In this document: one piece after another, positions 16,933 to 25,474 of the stretch
Numbering within the stretch: position 1 is the first letter of the stretch
Layout: every line of letters starts with the position of its first letter
From: Yoonia maricola
GTDB lineage: Bacteria > Pseudomonadota > Alphaproteobacteria > Rhodobacterales > Rhodobacteraceae
Direction: 5' to 3'
Length of the DNA: 64,000 nt
Assembly (NCBI RefSeq): GCF_002797915.1
Contig: NZ_PGTY01000003.1
Location: 186,001 to 250,000, forward strand
Made by a program: the position numbers and the translations under genes
Notes under the pieces: generated by a model
What the model was told of the DNA's origin: nothing
The model's database searches: none
The model's input: the letters and a program-made list of their open reading frames with translations, nothing else

Positions 16933-17793
16933 GTGAAACTCATAATTCCGCCCCCCAAAAACACCTTCGATGTCCTGACGCGGCGTTGGGGCCTCACCAA
17001 TGCGACATTGGTGCGCCAATCAAAACGCGCGACCGTATACAAGGTTGATAGCCCAAACGGCCCGGCGGCGTTCAAGCTTTACAGTGAAATCGGCTATGCA
17101 AACGAACGCGCAGCGGTTGCTTTCTCAAACGGACTTCAACCGGGCATCGGTGCTGGCATCCTCAAAAGCGACTTCCGCCGCGCCGCGATTCTCATCGAAT
17201 GGCTCAGCGGGCCAACGCTCTCCAAAACGTACCATTCAGGCGACTATGACACTGCAACGCGACACGCCTGCGCGCTTGTCAAGAAGATCAGCGACGTGCC
17301 GTTCCGCTGGGCCTTCGCCTACCGCAGACTTGCGCCCCTTTTGAAACAAAGGCTCCAGTCTCACCGACGCGCCAATTTCAACCCCGATATCGAACGCGTG
17401 CTGGATCATGCCCTTTCCTTGCTGGACGGGCAGTTCAATAACCGCCAATCCGAACGGATCATTCATGGTGATTTGCATTATGGCAACATCATCATGACAC
17501 CCAATGGCCCCCGCGCCATTGATCCCAAAGGGATCAGGGTGCACCCGCTCTTTGAATGCCGCAACCTGTTTGCAGAACCAAAATCAGAAACCGATCTCAA
17601 GGGTTTTGAAAGCCGAATACAGCATCAGATTGCGATCATTACCGAAGAACTGGGGTACGATCGTCAGATCATCCTGCAATTCAACATCCTCAACATGATC
17701 CCCAGCTTGATGAAGCCCGGCCTGACACCGGAAACCATTGATCAGCGCATCCAACGCATTGATCTCCTGATGCAGGCAGAGGCGGCGCTGTAG
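16933..17793 (+). CDS. Aminoglycoside/hydroxyurea kinase family protein (APH(6)-like)
   Basis: A 286-residue kinase-fold protein. The catalytic loop HGDLHYGNI (about residue 177) and the metal-binding AIDPKG (about 193) match the streptomycin 6-kinase/hydroxyurea phosphotransferase family. The N-terminal lobe has FKLYSEIGYANERAA, with Lys and Glu in the usual ATP-binding positions. Chromosomal homologues are common and mostly uncharacterised, so drug resistance should not be assumed. The start is a GTG at 16933. It lies alone upstream of uvrB. Confidence 0.72.
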   Translation: MKLIIPPPKNTFDVLTRRWGLTNATLVRQSKRATVYKVDSPNGPAAFKLYSEIGYANERAAVAFSNGLQPGIGAGILKSDFRRAAILIEWLSGPTLSKTYHSGDYDTATRHACALVKKISDVPFRWAFAYRRLAPLLKQRLQSHRRANFNPDIERVLDHALSLLDGQFNNRQSERIIHGDLHYGNIIMTPNGPRAIDPKGIRVHPLFECRNLFAEPKSETDLKGFESRIQHQIAIITEELGYDRQIILQFNILNMIPSLMKPGLTPETIDQRIQRIDLLMQAEAAL

Positions 17794-17853
17794 TGTCACG
17801 AACGATACACCACATCTGCAACGGCTCCTGACAAATCCTGTCAGCAGCTACCC

Positions 17854-17882
17854 TTGAACCCTTACCGAAACAGGTCAAATAT
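17854..17882 (+). promoter_or_regulatory. Predicted SOS (LexA) box overlapping the uvrB promoter
   Basis: GAAC-N7-GAAA (17856-17870) differs by one base from the alphaproteobacterial LexA site GAAC-N7-GAAC (same as GTTC-N7-GTTC on the other strand). A -35-like TTGAAC at 17854-17859 and a -10-like AAATAT at 17877-17882 are 17 bp apart and straddle it. It lies about 38 bp upstream of the uvrB start, a position suited to repression by LexA. Confidence 0.6.
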
Positions 17883-17908
17883 ACGGTTAACTCAAAGGAC
17901 CGCGTGCC

Positions 17909-20110
17909 ATGGCCGACGCCGCTACTGATCAGCATATCTACCTGTCTAACCCCGCCCCTGACGTCAAAACCCGCGAAAAGCTGGAAGGCGGTAAGCAATT
18001 CGTGTTGCAGACCGAATTCGCGCCGGCAGGCGACCAACCCACGGCAATCAAAGAGCTCTCGGAAGGGATCTTGAACGGCGAACGTGACCAAGTCCTGTTG
18101 GGCGCCACCGGCACCGGCAAGACCTTCACCATGGCCAAAATGATCGAGGAAACACAGCGCCCCGCGATCATCCTTGCGCCCAACAAAACTCTGGCAGCCC
18201 AGCTTTACGGCGAATTCAAAGGGTTCTTCCCGGACAATGCGGTCGAATATTTCGTCAGCTACTACGACTACTATCAACCCGAAGCCTATGTCGCGCGGTC
18301 TGACACCTATATCGAGAAAGAATCCCAGATCAACGAACAGATCGACCGGATGCGCCACTCGGCCACGCGGGCGCTACTCGAACGGGATGACGTGATCATC
18401 GTGGCTTCGGTCTCCTGCATCTACGGCATCGGCTCGGTCGAAACCTACGGTGCCATGACGCAAGACATCCACGTGGGCCGCGAATACGACCAGCGCAAGA
18501 TCATGGCGGACCTCATCGCACAACAATACCGCCGCAACGATCAGGCGTTCCAACGGGGCACCTTCCGGGTGCGCGGCGACAGCTTGGAAGTTTGGCCCGC
18601 CCACCTGGATGACCGCGCATGGAAACTCTCCTTCTTCGGTGAAGAACTTGAAACCATCACCGAATTCGACCCGCTGACCGGGGATAAGACCGACAGCTTC
18701 GAAAAGGTCCGCATCTACGCGAACTCCCACTACGTCACGCCGCGCCCCACGATGAACCAAGCCATCATCGGCATCAAAAAAGAACTGCGGATGCGGCTGG
18801 ACCAATTGGTTGGCGAAGGCAAACTGCTGGAAGCACAAAGGCTGGAACAACGCTGCAACTTCGATCTGGAAATGCTGGAGGCGACAGGCGTCTGCAACGG
18901 GGTTGAAAACTACTCGCGCTACCTCACAGGGCGCGCGCCGGGCGAACCACCCCCCACCCTGTTCGAATTCATCCCCGACAACGCCATCGTCTTCGCCGAC
19001 GAAAGCCATGTCTCCGTCCCCCAGATCGGCGGCATGTACAAAGGCGACTACCGGCGCAAATTCACGCTGGCCGAACACGGGTTCCGCCTACCCTCCTGCA
19101 TGGACAACCGGCCCCTGAAGTTCGAAGAATGGGACGCCATGCGCCCGCAATCCGTCTTCGTCTCGGCAACCCCGGCGGCATGGGAGCTGGAACAAGCAGG
19201 CGGCGTCTTCACCGAACAGATCATCCGCCCCACCGGCCTGATCGACCCCGAAATCGAAATCCGCCCGGTGGACATGCAAGTCGACGATCTGCTGGACGAA
19301 GTGCGCAAAGTCGCCGCCGACGGCTACCGCACGCTAGTGACCACGCTGACCAAACGCATGGCCGAAGACCTGACCGAATACATGCACGAACAGGGCATCA
19401 AGGTCCGCTACATGCACAGCGACATCGACACGATCGAGCGCATTGAAATCCTGCGCGACCTGCGGCTGGGGGCCTTCGATGTGCTGATCGGGATCAACCT
19501 GCTGCGCGAGGGGCTCGACATCCCCGAATGCGGATTGGTCGCGATCCTCGACGCCGATAAAGAAGGCTTCCTGCGCTCTGAGACCTCACTCGTCCAAACC
19601 GTCGGCCGCGCCGCGCGCAACGCCGAAGGGCGCGTGATCATGTACGCCGACCGCATCACCGGCTCGATGGAACGAGCGATGAAGGAAACCGAACGACGGC
19701 GCGTCAAACAACTGGCCTATAACGCAGAACACGGGATTACCCCGCAGACGGTCAAAAAGAACGTCGAGGATATTCTGGCAGGCCTCTACAAAGGCGACGT
19801 CGACATGAACCGGGTGACGGCAAAGGTGGACAAACCGATGGCCGGAGCGAACCTGCAAGCGGTGCTGGACGGCCTACGGACCGACATGCGCAAAGCGGCC
19901 GAGAACCTGGAGTTCGAAGAGGCAGCAAGACTGCGGGACGAGGTGAAACGGCTGGAAACGGTGGAACTGACGGTCGCGGACGACCCGCTGGCGCGGCAGC
20001 AGGCGGTGGATAAGGCGGTTGATGATGCGCAGAAAGCGTCGGGGCGGAGTACCGGTGGGCGTGGTGGCATGCGTGGCGGGAAGAGCCGGTATGGGGGGAA
20101 GAAGAGGTGA
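17909..20110 (+). CDS. uvrB: Excinuclease ABC subunit B
   Basis: A 733-residue UvrB. It shows Walker [15 protein letters not shown] (about residue 65), the damage-probing beta-hairpin region [11 protein letters not shown] (about 115), the DESHV helicase motif II (about 365), [13 protein letters not shown] (about 530), QTVGRAARN (about 565), and a C-terminal UVR motif around residues 650-690 for UvrA/UvrC contact. The last 40 residues are Gly/Arg/Lys-rich ([15 protein letters not shown]). It loads on damaged DNA with UvrA and recruits UvrC for nucleotide excision repair. AAAGGA precedes the ATG. An SOS box lies upstream. Confidence 0.97.
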   Translation: MADAATDQHIYLSNPAPDVKTREKLEGGKQFVLQTEFAPAGDQPTAIKELSEGILNGERDQVLLGATGTGKTFTMAKMIEETQRPAIILAPNKTLAAQLYGEFKGFFPDNAVEYFVSYYDYYQPEAYVARSDTYIEKESQINEQIDRMRHSATRALLERDDVIIVASVSCIYGIGSVETYGAMTQDIHVGREYDQRKIMADLIAQQYRRNDQAFQRGTFRVRGDSLEVWPAHLDDRAWKLSFFGEELETITEFDPLTGDKTDSFEKVRIYANSHYVTPRPTMNQAIIGIKKELRMRLDQLVGEGKLLEAQRLEQRCNFDLEMLEATGVCNGVENYSRYLTGRAPGEPPPTLFEFIPDNAIVFADESHVSVPQIGGMYKGDYRRKFTLAEHGFRLPSCMDNRPLKFEEWDAMRPQSVFVSATPAAWELEQAGGVFTEQIIRPTGLIDPEIEIRPVDMQVDDLLDEVRKVAADGYRTLVTTLTKRMAEDLTEYMHEQGIKVRYMHSDIDTIERIEILRDLRLGAFDVLIGINLLREGLDIPECGLVAILDADKEGFLRSETSLVQTVGRAARNAEGRVIMYADRITGSMERAMKETERRRVKQLAYNAEHGITPQTVKKNVEDILAGLYKGDVDMNRVTAKVDKPMAGANLQAVLDGLRTDMRKAAENLEFEEAARLRDEVKRLETVELTVADDPLARQQAVDKAVDDAQKASGRSTGGRGGMRGGKSRYGGKKR

Positions 20111-20127
20111 TCGGCTACCGAGTGTGA

Positions 20128-20961
20128 TCAGCGCTGCATCGGAAGAGCTCTTAGTCTGGATACTTTCGCCTCAACGTCTTTATCTAGTTCCAAGTCAGAT
20201 AGGCTATGAATGCACTTGATACCGGTCCCAATGATCCGGCCTTTTTCATCTGCACCAAATCTTGCTGAGATTTCCTCAAGATATCTTGGTTCAGGGATGA
20301 AGTGATTTGAAGGTGTCTTGTTGGAACACTGGTATGTGGCGTGTGCCGCCAAGTCTGCATACTTTAGAAGTCGCTCTTCTCCTTTCGCTCGAGCAACTAT
20401 GGCAAATGGATTGAATATCTTCAGATAATTAGCGTCGCTATGAAGCGGATTATCTTTGATCTTACCAATGTAACGGCGCATTGCATCGTAGTCATGGTTT
20501 CGGCGCTCAAAAAAAACGTCTGGCGGTTCATCCGCCATACCCTTAGCCAGAAGATACTTCCCAATTCGTTCCAGAAGATAAACAGCGCATTTGTTGTAAA
20601 ACTTGTCAGGGTCTTTTTCGATCCGGTCCGAGTATGCGCCCAGTGTACTTTTGTTGGATATGACAGCAAAGAAACGCAAGTTCACTTTTGCCGCTTCTCG
20701 CTACCAGAATACGGTTTGGGAATGTGTAAGATCGGTTGCATGACTCCACTTTTTCGGTATCGCTGACTCGACAGCACTTAGCGTCTTCTCAGCTTGAATC
20801 CTGACAGCTTGCGGCATCACTGCGGCAGCCAAGACAAAATACGGCGATGATCCATGTGAAGTGTCGGTTCTTACCTTGGAGATACCGGCTTCACCGCTTT
20901 CATCTATGAAAATATGGCAAACCAATGCTATGTCCTGGAACAAATACTTAGCTATTGTCAT
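20128..20961 (-). pseudogene. DUF3800-like gene interrupted by an in-frame TAG
   Basis: The frame starting at 20961 opens with the DUF3800-type motif HIFIDESGEAG and runs to SHATDLTHSQTVFW, where TAG at 20701-20703 stops it. The same frame then continues without a shift through REAAKVNLRFFAVISNK to 20128, including the expected later blocks ERRNHDYDAMRRYI and ADLAAHATYQCSN. Total length would be about 277 codons, near the family norm. So one nonsense codon, not a frameshift, splits the gene. An internal GTG at 20685 could start the distal part. The stretch is visibly more AT-rich than its neighbours, consistent with horizontal transfer. DUF3800 proteins have an RNase H-like fold and are often in mobile or defence regions. 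Confidence 0.7.
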
Positions 20962-21010
20962 TCAACCTTAAGGTGCGGACAACCCTCATAATTCGCGGTT
21001 CAATGCAACC

Positions 21011-21064
21011 GTAGGGTGGGTGAAACCCACTCGCCATCACGAAGGTGGGTACAACCCACCCTAC
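21011..21064. repeat. Palindromic repeat (GTARGGTGGGT family), paired copy
   Basis: GTAGGGTGGGT at 21011-21021 is the exact inverted complement of ACCCACCCTAC at 21054-21064. Each arm also carries its own inner ACCCAC/GTGGGT palindrome. Related units occur at 44427-44452 and 57002-57067, so this is a dispersed intergenic repeat resembling REP elements. Confidence 0.75.
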
Positions 21065-21070
21065 CTCACT

Positions 21071-21091
21071 GTCCCGGACTTGATCCGGGAC
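21071..21091. repeat. Short palindrome GTCCCGGA-N5-TCCGGGAC
   Basis: A perfect 8-bp stem with a five-base loop, seven bases after the previous repeat. Its core (TCCCGGACTTGATCCGGGA) is a repeat I recall as common in intergenic DNA of alphaproteobacteria. It can form a stable hairpin in either strand. Confidence 0.6.
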
Positions 21092-21331
21092 CTCAACGCC
21101 TGCCCAGAACCTTAACCAACCTTTCACACATCCACCGCGCGCCGCCTTAACCCACCCAAACCGCATACTGCGTACATACAAGTTCTGTACGGCATATGTA
21201 CGCTCTGCATACGCCCCAATCCCCCACAAAACCCAGCGTTAACACATAATTCCCCGGGCCGAGGCCGCCGCCGCGCGCCGACCCCACCGCGCGTTGCTTG
21301 TCCGCAGCGTCGATCCCGCTACATCCCCCTC

Positions 21332-21760
21332 ATGCGTACCTTACTCGCCTGCCTCCTCCTCGCCTCCCCCGCCACCGGGTGGGAGTTTTCGGCAAGCCCG
21401 ATCTGTACCCTGACGGACACGTCGGACACCGGCGATATCACCGTCACCTATGACCCCGCGATTACCGAATACACCATCACCGTCACTCTGCCCGATGGGC
21501 GATGGCCCACGGACCCGATCTTTGGCATGGCCTTCGCCAATGACCGCCCCATCAGCATCCAGACCGACCGCCACAGCATCAGCCCGGATGGGCGCAGCAT
21601 TACCGTCAAAGACCGTGGTTTCGGCAATGTCCTCGATGGGTTAGAGTTCAACACACGCGCCTATGCGATGCTGGGCGATACGACAGTCGGCGTCGATCTC
21701 ACAGGGATCGGCCCGGCGATCATCGCATTCCGCGATTGCCCGGCGGCCAACCTCGCCTGA
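21332..21760 (+). CDS. Small predicted exported protein of unknown function
   Basis: A 142-residue protein with a short signal peptide (MRTLLACLLLASPATGWEF, cleavage likely near ATG-WE). The mature domain is beta-strand rich and has two cysteines (about residues 24 and 135) that could pair. It shows ITVTYDPAITEYTITVTLPDGRWP and SIQTDRHSISPDGRSITVKDRGFGNVLDGLEFN. I do not recognise a domain. Relatives near uvrB in other roseobacters have, as I recall, been mislabelled as UvrB by proximity. The stop overlaps the next gene's ATG (TGATG), so the two are co-transcribed. Confidence 0.65.
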   Translation: MRTLLACLLLASPATGWEFSASPICTLTDTSDTGDITVTYDPAITEYTITVTLPDGRWPTDPIFGMAFANDRPISIQTDRHSISPDGRSITVKDRGFGNVLDGLEFNTRAYAMLGDTTVGVDLTGIGPAIIAFRDCPAANLA

Positions 21761-22230
21761 TGGCCGAGCGCGATCCGATAAATCCAACAGATGATGACGC
21801 CCGCCGACTGGCGCAGAACTTACTAAAACAAGTGCGCTACGGCGCATTGGCCGTCACGCACGAAGGCGCGCCCTACGTTGCCCGCGTTGCAATGATTTGG
21901 AATGATGGTGCGTTTCTCAGCCTGATTTCCACGCTATCGCTCCACACAAAGGCCATCCAAACCAACCCCGCTTGCGCGGCCCTGATCGGTGAGCCCGAAG
22001 ACACGGGCGACCCGCTCACTCATCCGCGTATGACCTTGATTTGCAACGCAGAATGCGCTGACAAAGCCGCGATCAAACCAGCCTGGCTGACCGCTATTCC
22101 CAAGGCAAAACTCTACTACGAATTCACCGATTTTCAGATGTACCGCCTAAAAACAACCGAAGCCCACTTGAACGGGGGCTTCGGCAAGGCGTATCATTTG
22201 TTGCCTTATGATCTGAGGGCTGGCGCTTAG
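21760..22230 (+). CDS. Pyridoxamine 5'-phosphate oxidase-like flavin/haem-binding domain protein (HugZ-like)
   Basis: A 156-residue split-barrel protein. DDARRLAQNLLKQVRYGALAVTHEGAPYVARVAMIWNDGAFLSLISTLSLHTKAIQTNPACAALIGEPEDTGDPLTHPRMTLIC is the standard order of the FMN-binding PNPOx-like fold as seen in HugZ-type proteins. The family includes haem-degrading enzymes and uncharacterised flavoproteins, and this short form lacks the extra C-terminal DUF2470 domain. The ATG at 21760 overlaps the upstream stop. An in-frame start 24 bp upstream is unlikely. It ends convergently with tauC (4-bp overlap). Confidence 0.75.
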   Translation: MAERDPINPTDDDARRLAQNLLKQVRYGALAVTHEGAPYVARVAMIWNDGAFLSLISTLSLHTKAIQTNPACAALIGEPEDTGDPLTHPRMTLICNAECADKAAIKPAWLTAIPKAKLYYEFTDFQMYRLKTTEAHLNGGFGKAYHLLPYDLRAGA

Positions 22231-23561
22231 CCCTTACCCTTCCACGGCACCAGCCATTTTTCGGCCTGCCGCATCAGCATATCAATGCTGAAGCCGATGA
22301 TACCGATCAGGATGATACCCATCAGGACGATGTCCGTGGATTGGAATTTCGACGCCACCATAATCATCATGCCAGCACCCTTTTCGGCTGCAACCAGTTC
22401 AGCCGCAACAACCGTACCCCAGCACACGCCCATAGCAACGCGCGCACCAGTAAAGATTTCTGGCAGGGAATTTGGTATAATCACATGGCGCATAATCTGC
22501 CACTTGGACGCGCCCAGCGAATAGGCCGCATGCACTTTGGAAATCCGCACGCCCGACACACCCGAACGGGCCGCAATCGCCATGATCCAAAGGGCTGCAA
22601 GGAATAGCAGGATGATTTTACCAACCTCACCGATGCCAGCCCAGATGATCACCAGCGGGATCAGCGCCAAGGGTGGTACAGGGCGCATGAATTCCACGAT
22701 CGGGTCAAACCAGCCCCGGAACCAATTCGACAGACCCATCGCATAGCCCAGGGGAATACCAACCAAAGCACCAAGGAAAAAGCCCACAATCACGCGGAAT
22801 AGAGAATACCCAAGATGCTCGGCCAAGGTCGAGTTGCGGTAGCCCACGGTCGCGATTTCACCCAAACGGCTCCATACTGCTTCGGGCGAGGGCAGCCAGA
22901 TCGGCTCCATCTGAACGCCGGTCGCCGGGATGATGTTCAACGTGCCTTTGTCAGACATCGCAACGCGCCCAAAGGCCACATCAACGGACCCGCCGGGTGC
23001 GATGGCGACACCATCAACGGCGGTGATAAATGTCTCTTCGTCGCGGCCCATTTCATCATTGTTGTCAACGCGCAGCAACTCACTGCGGTAGACCGGGATC
23101 GCAACCGCGTCATTCTTGGCAATACCATCACCTTCTGTAACTTCGGGCGCATCAACCTCTTCACCTGTGGGGTGAACCACGACCGATACGGTTGCCGTAT
23201 CGCTGTCACCCGCAGGCGTCGTGATGGTGTATTCAAAGCTTCCGTCGCCCACAAATGGTCCGGGCGCATGCAAGAACCCCGGCAGCAGTTTGGATCCCGT
23301 AAAGGCACCCCAAAACACGAAGATCAGCACGATCGAGACAACAGATGCAGCCGTGTTCGACGTCACAGCGCTTTCGTCGCCAAATGTCACTGTTTTGAGT
23401 GATCCATAGTCACTCTTCGGGGTCACAAGGCGTTTCACCCCGCTCCAGATCACCATCATCAACAGGATGATCAGGATATAACCAATCACATAGGGGGCCG
23501 CTGCAAAGAGTGTCGTCAATACGGCCCAAAGTTCACCCCAGAGGTTTCCTAGAAGTTCCAT
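22227..23561 (-). CDS. tauC: Taurine ABC transporter permease with large periplasmic insertion
   Basis: 444 residues, against about 275 for a typical TauC. Two N-terminal membrane helices (about 26-42 and 72-88) are followed by about 130 non-membrane residues, then WLPSPEAVWSRL and the normal permease core with about five helices. The ATPase-contact EAA loop (SGVRISKVHAAYSLGASKWQIMRHVIIPNSLPEI) and the RPVPPLALIPLVIIWAG block are typical of the SsuC/TauC family. The insert includes DGSFEYTITTPAGDSDTATVSVVV, an Ig-like beta-strand pattern, and lies between the helix-2 end (LLPGFLHAPGPF) and the usual LPxP entry motif. The gene is the last of tauABC, starting 1 bp inside the tauB stop. Confidence 0.88.
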   Translation of the reverse strand: MELLGNLWGELWAVLTTLFAAAPYVIGYILIILLMMVIWSGVKRLVTPKSDYGSLKTVTFGDESAVTSNTAASVVSIVLIFVFWGAFTGSKLLPGFLHAPGPFVGDGSFEYTITTPAGDSDTATVSVVVHPTGEEVDAPEVTEGDGIAKNDAVAIPVYRSELLRVDNNDEMGRDEETFITAVDGVAIAPGGSVDVAFGRVAMSDKGTLNIIPATGVQMEPIWLPSPEAVWSRLGEIATVGYRNSTLAEHLGYSLFRVIVGFFLGALVGIPLGYAMGLSNWFRGWFDPIVEFMRPVPPLALIPLVIIWAGIGEVGKIILLFLAALWIMAIAARSGVSGVRISKVHAAYSLGASKWQIMRHVIIPNSLPEIFTGARVAMGVCWGTVVAAELVAAEKGAGMMIMVASKFQSTDIVLMGIILIGIIGFSIDMLMRQAEKWLVPWKGKG

Positions 23562-24364
23562 TACGCGTCCTCCGTCCGGCCCATGATTTCCTCTTCCATG
23601 TCCCAGATCATCCCGAGGATTTCTTCGCGGACTTCCCCGAATTTAGGGTGCTTCTTCACTTCGCGCAGGTCTTTACCCACACCCATTTCAGCAAATGGCA
23701 GACGGTATTCGGTGTGAATACGCCCCGGACGCGGTGCCATGACCAGCAAACGTTCACCCAGCAAAAGCGCCTCTTCAACCGAGTGGGTGATCAGGATGAT
23801 CGTCTTGCCAGTTTCTTTCCACAGCTTAAGCACCAGCCCTTGCATTTTCTCGCGCGTTAGGGCGTCCAATGCGCCAAGCGGCTCATCCATCAAGATCACG
23901 TCGGGTTCATTGGCAAGGCAGCGGGCCAAGGCCACTCGCTGCTGCATTCCACCCGACAGTTCGTAGACAGCCTTTTCCTTGAAGTCCTGTAAGCCGACGA
24001 CATCAAGCAGGTGATCAACAATCTCGGCCTTCTCGGCCTTGGGCATCCCCTTCATTGATGGACCAAAGCCTACGTTCTCACGCACGCTCATCCACTCGAA
24101 CAAAGCACCTTGCTGAAACACCATCCCGCGTTCGGCTGCCGGTCCTGTGACCTTGTGCCCGTTGAGGATAATCTGCCCTTCGGTCGGAGCCAGAAAACCT
24201 GCTACGATATTCAAAAGCGTTGTCTTACCACAGCCCGAGGGGCCTAGAACCGACAACAACTCACCTGCCTTGAGGTCGAGTGACACGTCTTTCAACGCCT
24301 GCACAGAAGACCCATTGGGCAGGTCGAACCGCATCGACAATCTATCTATTTGTAACCCTGACAT
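23561..24364 (-). CDS. tauB: Taurine ABC transporter ATP-binding protein
   Basis: A 267-residue ABC ATPase with Walker A GPSGCGKTTLLN (about residue 40), Q-loop VFQQGALFEW, signature LSGGMQQRVALARCLANEP (about 140), Walker B VILMDEP, D-loop GALD and the H-switch ITHSVEEAL. The ALFEWMSVRENVGFG region is typical of nitrate/sulfonate/taurine importers. It powers TauC in taurine uptake at the inner membrane. It sits between tauA (102 bp upstream, separated by a hairpin) and tauC (1-bp overlap). Confidence 0.93.
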   Translation of the reverse strand: MSGLQIDRLSMRFDLPNGSSVQALKDVSLDLKAGELLSVLGPSGCGKTTLLNIVAGFLAPTEGQIILNGHKVTGPAAERGMVFQQGALFEWMSVRENVGFGPSMKGMPKAEKAEIVDHLLDVVGLQDFKEKAVYELSGGMQQRVALARCLANEPDVILMDEPLGALDALTREKMQGLVLKLWKETGKTIILITHSVEEALLLGERLLVMAPRPGRIHTEYRLPFAEMGVGKDLREVKKHPKFGEVREEILGMIWDMEEEIMGRTEDA

Positions 24365-24424
24365 GGCTTATCCCGTTATTTCCCTTGAAAATACTTGCCT
24401 GGCGACCGCAAGGATTATCATGGG

Positions 24425-24459
24425 AAAGAAAGGCTGGCGCGCAACCGCGACGCCAGCCT
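24425..24459 (-). terminator. Stem-loop between tauA and tauB (partial terminator or mRNA stabiliser)
   Basis: AGGCTGGCG at 24431-24439 pairs perfectly with CGCCAGCCT at 24451-24459. In the direction of tau transcription the stem is followed by TTTCTTTCCC. It begins 8 bp after the tauA stop codon. Such a structure usually lets the binding-protein gene be expressed more strongly than the membrane and ATPase genes. Confidence 0.6.
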
Positions 24460-24466
24460 AGGTGAT

Positions 24467-25474
24467 TTACATGTCGCTAACAGCCATCAGTGGGCCTGTG
24501 TTCACAGCTTCTTCGTAGCTATCCAGCGACGATGGGATCGACCCGGATTCGACAAACACATCAGCCACACCCTTCATGAACGAAGGTGCCGCGCCGCCAA
24601 GCCACGCGTCAGACAGCTGTGTTGCCACATCAGGGAACACGAATGTCGCCATGGTTTCGGCAGTCGCGTCTTCGTCCATACCAGCATCATTTGCGATCAC
24701 TGGCAGCATTTCAGCAACTCCGGACCCATCGTTCCATGCCGCGTTGGCCTCGGCAGTTACTTCAAGGAATTTTGTAACCAGTTCTGCGTTTTCGGCAACG
24801 AAACTTGCAGGTGCAGAAGTCACGTCAAAGACCAGAATACCCAGTTCTTCCTTCTCAGCACCTGTCAGCAACACGTTGCCGTGCTCTTTCATGCGGCGCA
24901 GCGCACCACCCCAACCGCAGGACATATCAACCTGACCCTGAGCCAAGGCGGCGGCACCTTCGGCTGGCGCCATGTCAACCACGTCAAGCGACGCAAGATC
25001 TACGCCGAAGTGGTCCATCTGACGCAGGAAACCATAGTGGGCAGCGGTACCAAGCGGGACAGCAACTTTCTTGCCTGCCAGTTCGTCGGCGCTGTCAGCG
25101 TCAATCTCAAGGCCGGACGAGACGACGCAGTTGTCATTCTCAGCATAAGACACGGCGACATCAAGGATCTGAAGGTCCTGACCAGCGGAAGCTGCGACAA
25201 CGAATGGTGGCACACCTTGGCTGACAGCGATTTGCACATCACCAGATGCCATTGCAGCAGACATGGCCGTGCCGCTATCAAAGCTAACCCAGTTGATTGT
25301 CACTCCCATCGCTTCGTCATATGTGCCGTTGACCTTGGCAAACTGAAATGGCATCGGCCATTCAAGGAAGTAGGCGACAGTGATTTCGCCGTGTCCTTCG
25401 GCCATCGCGGTTGTGGCCCCTGTCATCAATGCGACGCCAGCCGCAGCGCCCATCAGTGCATTCTTCATAGTCAT
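24467..25474 (-). CDS. tauA: Taurine ABC transporter periplasmic binding protein
   Basis: A 335-residue substrate-binding protein with a signal peptide (MTMKNALMGAAAGVALMTGATTAMA, cleaved before EGHGEITVAY). The order ITVAYFLEWPMPFQFAK, VNWVSFDSGTAMSAAMASGDVQIAVSQG, GKKVAVPLGTAAHYGFLRQM and VDMSCGWGGALRRMKEHGNVLLTG matches TauA/SsuA-type type 2 periplasmic binding proteins. Its location divergent from tpa and upstream of tauBC defines taurine as the likely ligand. GGGAGATCAAGA precedes the ATG. Confidence 0.92.
   Translation of the reverse strand: MTMKNALMGAAAGVALMTGATTAMAEGHGEITVAYFLEWPMPFQFAKVNGTYDEAMGVTINWVSFDSGTAMSAAMASGDVQIAVSQGVPPFVVAASAGQDLQILDVAVSYAENDNCVVSSGLEIDADSADELAGKKVAVPLGTAAHYGFLRQMDHFGVDLASLDVVDMAPAEGAAALAQGQVDMSCGWGGALRRMKEHGNVLLTGAEKEELGILVFDVTSAPASFVAENAELVTKFLEVTAEANAAWNDGSGVAEMLPVIANDAGMDEDATAETMATFVFPDVATQLSDAWLGGAAPSFMKGVADVFVESGSIPSSLDSYEEAVNTGPLMAVSDM

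Larger units (their letters stand above)
20962..21331. other. Repeat-rich intergenic spacer without a gene
   Basis: 370 bp between the broken DUF3800-like gene and a small secreted-protein gene. Besides the two repeats listed separately it holds an inverted repeat GCGTACAT (21170-21177)/ATGTACGC (21196-21203). The only long frame (minus strand, 20948-21229) runs through the palindromes, giving EVPDQVRDSE-type translated repeat, and is not a gene. Confidence 0.6.

Noticed and set aside
20948..21229. 93-codon minus-strand frame over the repeat cluster
   Set aside because: It reads through the palindromic repeats and gives the typical translated-repeat peptide EVPDQVRDSE; not a gene.
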